Of a stretch of 64,000 nucleotides of DNA, positions 60,227 to 64,000 are shown piece by piece. The DNA is from Amycolatopsis thailandensis (lineage in GTDB: Bacteria; Actinomycetota; Actinomycetes; Mycobacteriales; Pseudonocardiaceae): contig NZ_NMQT01000008.1 of NCBI RefSeq assembly GCF_002234405.1, forward strand, positions 34,973 through 98,972, written 5' to 3'. The notes under the pieces are model-generated. The model ran no database searches, was not told the DNA's origin, and was given only the letters and a program-made list of their open reading frames with translations. Position 1 is the first letter of the stretch; each line of letters begins with the position of its first letter. The position numbers were made by a program, and so were the translations under genes.

Positions 60227-61357
60227 ATGTTCAGCTCCCGCGCCCGCAAGACCACCGCTCTCCTCGGCGCCACCCTGGTGCTCGCCGCCTGTAGTTCCGC
60301 CCCCGAGCAGCAGCAGTCGCCCGCCGCGTCCGAGGCGCCGCCGCAGTCGAGCCAAGCGCCGGACGGGTCGTTCACCGTGGTCGCCACCGGTGACGTGCTG
60401 ATCCACCCGGCGCTGACCGATCAGGCCAAGGAGGACGGCAAGGGCGAGATCGACTACCGGCCGCTGCTGGCCGGGATCAAACCGCTGATCTCCGGGGCCG
60501 ACCTCGGCATTTGCCACCTCGAAACCCCGCTCGCCCCGAAGGGCGGGCCGTACAGCGGGTATCCGTCGTTCAGCGCGCCGCCCGAGATCGTCGACGCGCT
60601 CAAGGACACCGGGTACGACAACTGTTCGACGGCGTCGAACCACACGATCGACCAAGGCGCCGAGGGCGCGAAGCGGACGCTCGACAAGCTCGACGAAGCA
60701 GGGATCAAGCACACCGGCTCGGCGCGTTCGGCGGAAGAGGCGAAGAAGCCGCTGATCGTCGACGTCAAGGGCGTCAAGGTCGCCCAGATCTCCTTCGCCT
60801 ACGGGTTCAACGGGATCAAGGTGCCCGCGGGGAAGCCCTGGCTGGTCAACCAGATCGACGCCGAAGACGTGATCGCCCAGGCCAAGGCCGCGCGGAAGGC
60901 GGGCGCCCAGGTCGTCGTCGCGAGCCTGCACTGGGGCACCGAGTACCAGCACGACGCGACCGCCGAACAGCGCTCACTGGCGAAGAAACTCCTCGGCGAC
61001 GACTCGATCGACCTGATCATCGGCCACCACGCGCACGTCGTGCAGCCCTTCGAACAGATCAACGGCAAATGGGTCGCCTACGGCCTCGGCAACAGCGTCG
61101 CCCGGCATTCGGAGCCGAAGGGCTCGACCGAACAGGGCGCGGCCGCGCGGTTCCGGTTCGTCCGGGATGGCGAACGCTGGAAGGTCGACAAGGCCGAGTA
61201 CGTGCCGACACTGGTCCGGCTCGGCCCGCCGATCCGGTTGCTCGACCTGACCGCCGGGCAGAGCGGGGACGACGGCGCGGAAGCACTCAAGGCCACCGAC
61301 GAGGTCGTCCTCAGCCGGGGCGCCGGTGATCAGGGACTGACCCGCCCCGGGCGCTGA
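60227..61357 (+). CDS. CapA-family lipoprotein
   Basis: The 376-residue protein has a lipoprotein signal (TTALLGATLVLAACSSA) and a Gln/Pro/Ser-rich linker. Then comes the PGA_cap domain: FTVVATGDVLIHP, LGICHLETPLAP, STASNHTIDQGAEG, VVVASLHWGTEY and IIGHHAHVVQPFE. These metal-binding motifs belong to a calcineurin-like phosphoesterase fold. CapA proteins act in poly-gamma-glutamate capsule export in Bacillus; in actinomycetes the substrate is unknown. ATG at 60227 has GAGGGA upstream. It ends at a terminator shared with the convergent prenyl synthase gene. Confidence 0.85.
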   Translation: MFSSRARKTTALLGATLVLAACSSAPEQQQSPAASEAPPQSSQAPDGSFTVVATGDVLIHPALTDQAKEDGKGEIDYRPLLAGIKPLISGADLGICHLETPLAPKGGPYSGYPSFSAPPEIVDALKDTGYDNCSTASNHTIDQGAEGAKRTLDKLDEAGIKHTGSARSAEEAKKPLIVDVKGVKVAQISFAYGFNGIKVPAGKPWLVNQIDAEDVIAQAKAARKAGAQVVVASLHWGTEYQHDATAEQRSLAKKLLGDDSIDLIIGHHAHVVQPFEQINGKWVAYGLGNSVARHSEPKGSTEQGAAARFRFVRDGERWKVDKAEYVPTLVRLGPPIRLLDLTAGQSGDDGAEALKATDEVVLSRGAGDQGLTRPGR

Positions 61358-61377
61358 CCCCCTCGGGGGCGACAGCG

Positions 61378-61407
61378 GGTGGGCCGGGCCGTTTCGACCG
61401 GCCCACC
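61378..61407. terminator. Bidirectional hairpin between CapA and prenyl synthase genes
   Basis: GGTGGGCCGG (61378-61387) and CCGGCCCACC (61398-61407) pair perfectly with a 10-base loop between convergent stops. Confidence 0.75.
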
Positions 61408-61429
61408 CCTGCCTTTCCGCGCCCGGTCT

Positions 61430-62455
61430 TCAATAACGTCGCCGCACCACCAGTTTCGCGAGGGCCGCGAGCTCGGCGCCTGGGCGGGGCACCGGGTTCG
61501 AGACGGCGAGATGGTGCAGCGCGCCGGTCAGGAGCGCGTCGGCCTGCTCCTGGCTCCATGCCCGGCCGCCCGCCCGTTCCACCAGCTCCGCCGCGTGGGG
61601 CAATTCCGCGACGTCGAGGTTTTCCTTGCGGTACAAGGCATCCAGTTCTCGCCCGGCTTCGGTCCCGGAGTGGAGCGCGGCCACCACCGGCAGAGACTTC
61701 TTCCGGTTGGAAAGATCCGAGTGGACCGGTTTCCCGGTCACCTCCGGATCGCCCCAGATCCCGAGGAGATCGTCGATGTGCTGGAACGCCAGCCCGAGTG
61801 CCCTCCCGTACTCGGTCAGCCGGTCGACCTGATCCTGCCTCCCTTCCCCGGCGAGCGCGCCGAGCGTGCAGGACGCCCCGAGCAACGCGCCGGTCTTCCC
61901 CTCGGCCATGCGTACGCATTCGGCGGTGTCGACGTCACCGCGTTCCTCGAACTTCAGATCCGCGCTCTGTCCCTCCAGCAGGTCGATCACGGCGGAGCTC
62001 AGCACCCGCAGCGCGGTCTGCCCGAACGGCGCCAGCACCTCGAAGGCGCGGCACAGCAAGGCGTCCCCGGCGAGGATCGCGGCACCCGTGCCGAAGACGG
62101 TCCACGCGGTCGGGCGGTGCCGCCGGGTGGTGTCGCGGTCCATCACGTCGTCGTGCAGCAGCGAGAAGTTGTGCACCATCTCGACCGCGACCCCCACCGG
62201 CACGGCGACTTCGGCGTCACCGCCGACCGCTTGGGCCGACAACAGCGCGAGCGCGGGCCGTAGCGCCTTCCCGCCGTCCGAAGTGGAGGGCCGGCCCTGT
62301 TCGTCCCACCAGCCGAAGTGGTAGCCGGCGATGATCCGCATCGAGTCGGGCAGGCCGTCGACGGCCTCGCGCAGCGCCGGGTCGAGCAGATTCCGGCTCC
62401 AGGTGAGGACTTCGCCGGCGGGCCGGGTACCGGCACGGGTGTCGATGGTCGTCAA
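61430..62455 (-). CDS. Polyprenyl diphosphate synthase
   Basis: The 341-residue protein has a first Asp-rich motif in FSLLHDDVMDRDTTRRHRPT (about 100-112), a second in AFQHIDDLLGIWGDPEVTGKP, and the KTGALLGASC helix, as in trans-isoprenyl synthases making GPP, FPP, GGPP or longer products. The chain length cannot be set safely by eye; the closest remembered relatives are actinomycete GGPP synthases. TTG at 62455 has AAAGGGA upstream. No terpene cyclase is adjacent. Confidence 0.88.
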   Translation of the reverse strand: MTTIDTRAGTRPAGEVLTWSRNLLDPALREAVDGLPDSMRIIAGYHFGWWDEQGRPSTSDGGKALRPALALLSAQAVGGDAEVAVPVGVAVEMVHNFSLLHDDVMDRDTTRRHRPTAWTVFGTGAAILAGDALLCRAFEVLAPFGQTALRVLSSAVIDLLEGQSADLKFEERGDVDTAECVRMAEGKTGALLGASCTLGALAGEGRQDQVDRLTEYGRALGLAFQHIDDLLGIWGDPEVTGKPVHSDLSNRKKSLPVVAALHSGTEAGRELDALYRKENLDVAELPHAAELVERAGGRAWSQEQADALLTGALHHLAVSNPVPRPGAELAALAKLVVRRRY

Positions 62456-62940
62456 CGGACTCCCTTTCAGTCTCGTAGTCGACGGATTACTCAACCGGCA
62501 GGCGACCCGGTGAACTGCTGTTTTAGCAATTCGCGGATACTCATTCGGGTGGAGTGGGTGCAAAATCAACATAGCAAGCGGTAATGCCCGGACAAACAAC
62601 TCGATCGGGTCTCAGGGGAGGTTCACCTGTTTGCCGGACTGGGCCGTACGCGGCGGTGACCGGCGGCCGTTCGGGCTACGGAGCTGCTCGAAATGTCGGT
62701 ATAGCGCTACTTCAGTGACGTCCAGTGGCCGGTCCTCACCCGGTCGTGAAGCCGTGCTCTCCGAGCGGTGACACGCCTTTCCAGGGCGTGGCGGAATTCG
62801 TTTCGCGATATGAGAAATTGGGCCGAGCCGGTGATGATCGACTGGTGTTGCTCCGCCGCAGGAATGAATTGATTCAACCGGTCTTTTCCGCGCGGCGAAC
62901 CGTGAACTAGCTTCAGCACTCATCGCACGGAGGGAGTCGA
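62456..62940. other. Divergent intergenic region without recognisable genes
   Basis: These 485 bases lie between two divergent genes. The composition is more AT-rich than the surroundings around 62520-62580 and 62800-62900, as expected for promoters. No strong inverted repeat, RNA gene or protein-like frame is seen. A GGAGGG ribosome site precedes the gene at 62941. Confidence 0.6.
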
Positions 62941-63705
62941 ATGGGTATTTACCTGACCGGCATCGCCTGGGTCGTCGGCGCGGCGGCACTCGCGGGGTTC
63001 GTCGGCTACCTCGTCCGCAAGTTCGGCTGGGACGAAGGGCGGCCCGACAACAACGACGCCGCGGGACAGGTGTTCACCATCGTCGGCGGGCTGCACGCCG
63101 TCCTGGTCGCCTTCATCTTGATCTCCCTGTTCGACTCCGCGAGTGCGGCGCGCGAAGGCTCGTACCACGAGGCGGACAGCCTGGTCGCCGCCGTCTGGGC
63201 CGCCGATTCACTGGGGGACGAGGTCAAGGGAGAGGTCCGGAAGCTGAGCGCGGACTACATCTCCACGGTCGAGAAGAAGGAGTGGCCGCAGATGGCGGGC
63301 GGCGGCGAGTTCGTCTCCGACACCGGCTGGTCGCAGCTCGACCGGTTGCGCAAGGCGGTCGACAAGGCCTCTTCGGACGATGACTGGCTCCGCGAACGCA
63401 AGACCGAAGCGTCCGCCCAGCTCTGGCAGGTCTACGAGGCCCGGCAGGATCGGCTCAACGCTGTCGAGGGCGGGCGGGTCGGTGGTGTCGTCTGGTTCGC
63501 GCTCATCCTCGGCAGCCTCATCTCGGTGCTGCTGCCCAACCTCTTCGGTGGCACTCGGCTGGCCGCGCACTTGGTGATCGTGTCCACGCTGGCCGGTACG
63601 GTCACGCTGCTGCTGTTCGCGATCTACCAGCTGCAGAACCCGTTCGGCGGCGGGGTGCGGATCCCGCCCGACGCGTTCACCGCCGCGCTGGCCAGGCTCG
63701 CTTGA
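62941..63705 (+). CDS. DUF4239 (bestrophin-like) membrane protein
   Basis: The 254-residue protein has two N-terminal spans (LTGIAWVVGAAALAGFVGYLV; VFTIVGGLHAVLVAFILISLFDSA), a helical soluble middle with the EADSLVAAVWAADSLGDEVKGEVR and DRLNAVEGGRVGGVVWFALILGSL motifs, and two more spans at the end. This is the DUF4239 pattern, recurring in actinomycetes with unknown function. ATG follows GGAGGGAG. The next gene starts 13 bases after its stop. Confidence 0.85.
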   Translation: MGIYLTGIAWVVGAAALAGFVGYLVRKFGWDEGRPDNNDAAGQVFTIVGGLHAVLVAFILISLFDSASAAREGSYHEADSLVAAVWAADSLGDEVKGEVRKLSADYISTVEKKEWPQMAGGGEFVSDTGWSQLDRLRKAVDKASSDDDWLRERKTEASAQLWQVYEARQDRLNAVEGGRVGGVVWFALILGSLISVLLPNLFGGTRLAAHLVIVSTLAGTVTLLLFAIYQLQNPFGGGVRIPPDAFTAALARLA

Positions 63706-63718
63706 GCGGGCGGGGACC

Positions 63719-64000
63719 GTGGACGGGGTGACGCGGGCGGCGGCGACGGCGGCCGCCGCCGGCTTGGTCGGCGCGTCGGCGCTGCTGGCGCCGATGGCCG
63801 CGCGGGCCGCGGAGTCCTGCCTGGTGGTGCAGGCGGAGACCGGCTCGTCCGGGAAGTCGAAGCTGCGGTGGATCGACGTCGGCTCGGGAACCACGTCGCG
63901 GGTGACCGAACCGGGGTACCGGCTCAACGCGCTCGGCTACTCCGCGACGCGGGATCTGGTCTTCGGTGTCGCGGAAGGACTCAGCCGCGGCGCGCACAGA
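63719..64000 (+). CDS. Secreted protein, N-terminal part (continues beyond window)
   Basis: Ninety-four residues are visible. A signal peptide (TRAAATAAAAGLVGASALLAPMAARAAE) leads into LRWIDVGSGTTSRVTEPGYRLNALGYSATRDLVFGVAEG. That segment resembles DUF6923-type repeats in secreted actinomycete proteins, where blades of a beta-propeller report titles and values. GTG at 63719 is used; GTG at 63728 is possible. The C-terminus is beyond the window. Confidence 0.6.
   Translation, partial: MDGVTRAAATAAAAGLVGASALLAPMAARAAESCLVVQAETGSSGKSKLRWIDVGSGTTSRVTEPGYRLNALGYSATRDLVFGVAEGLSRGAHR

Noticed and set aside
47660..62455. A secondary-metabolite cluster, given a P450, a macrolide-type glycosyltransferase and a prenyl synthase in the window
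   Set aside because: The three genes are far apart with unrelated operons between them, and no PKS, NRPS or terpene cyclase is present.

Overview
The window is high-GC DNA from an actinomycete, most likely a Pseudonocardiaceae member close to Amycolatopsis. This is inferred, not searched. The reasons are the GC-rich third positions, many GTG and TTG starts, dense ATGA, GTGA and TTGA gene overlaps, an iniBAC-type locus, and many long perfect intergenic hairpins. No sequence search was run. All names rest on motifs, length, order and remembered families.

Layout. 1-7.3 kb is a regulatory block: two minus-strand NB-ARC/TPR proteins, one with a SARP (AfsR-type) front end, then a small membrane protein, an ECF sigma factor and a DUF349 protein with an abnormal N-terminus. 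tRNA-Ala(GGC) lies at 7.9 kb. 8.2-14.9 kb holds a secreted ricin-B/beta-helix protein, a DUF308 protein, a GNAT enzyme, and a redox two-component pair made of a response regulator fused to a thioredoxin-reductase-like flavoprotein and a cNMP-domain histidine kinase. 14.87-15.24 kb is a nested palindrome element. 15.4-19.9 kb is a four-gene TelA/VWA operon with two binding-protein-like members. 19.9-25.0 kb is mostly minus strand: an M28 peptidase and a compact RHH-VOC-MFS operon whose 52-residue regulator is very short.

25.1-26.7 kb holds what I consider a toxin-antitoxin-chaperone (TAC) module: a HicA-like protein, a HTH antitoxin with a long C-terminal tail, and a SecB-like chaperone. 26.6-33.3 kb holds one-component regulators (XRE-cupin, TetR, MerR, AraC) with neighbours and a P450. 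33.2-41.2 kb is an iniR/Hsp70-like // iniB-iniA-iniC locus, the cell-envelope-stress dynamin system known from mycobacteria. 41.3-43.1 kb has a PPOX protein and a GH8 enzyme. 43.2-47.6 kb is an amino-acid-type ABC operon ending in an unusual fusion of a class V aminotransferase with a DauR/YheO-type regulator. 47.7-49.0 kb is a macrolide-type glycosyltransferase preceded by a candidate leaderless leader peptide carrying an Arg-Ile-Arg arrest-like motif and a stable hairpin.

49.1-55.7 kb holds a secreted tripeptidyl aminopeptidase, a two-gene ABC exporter with its membrane protein and winged-helix regulator, DNA polymerase IV and a membrane protein. 55.7-60.0 kb is an AraFGH-like sugar importer with a FadR-type regulator and a clear operator. 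60.2-64 kb holds a CapA-like lipoprotein, a polyprenyl diphosphate synthase, a DUF4239 protein and the start of a secreted protein.

Main leads: the TAC module, the RIR leader upstream of the macrolide glycosyltransferase, the aminotransferase-DauR fusion, the family of long perfect hairpins, the chimeric DUF349 protein, and the IniA homologue lacking the P-loop Ser/Thr.
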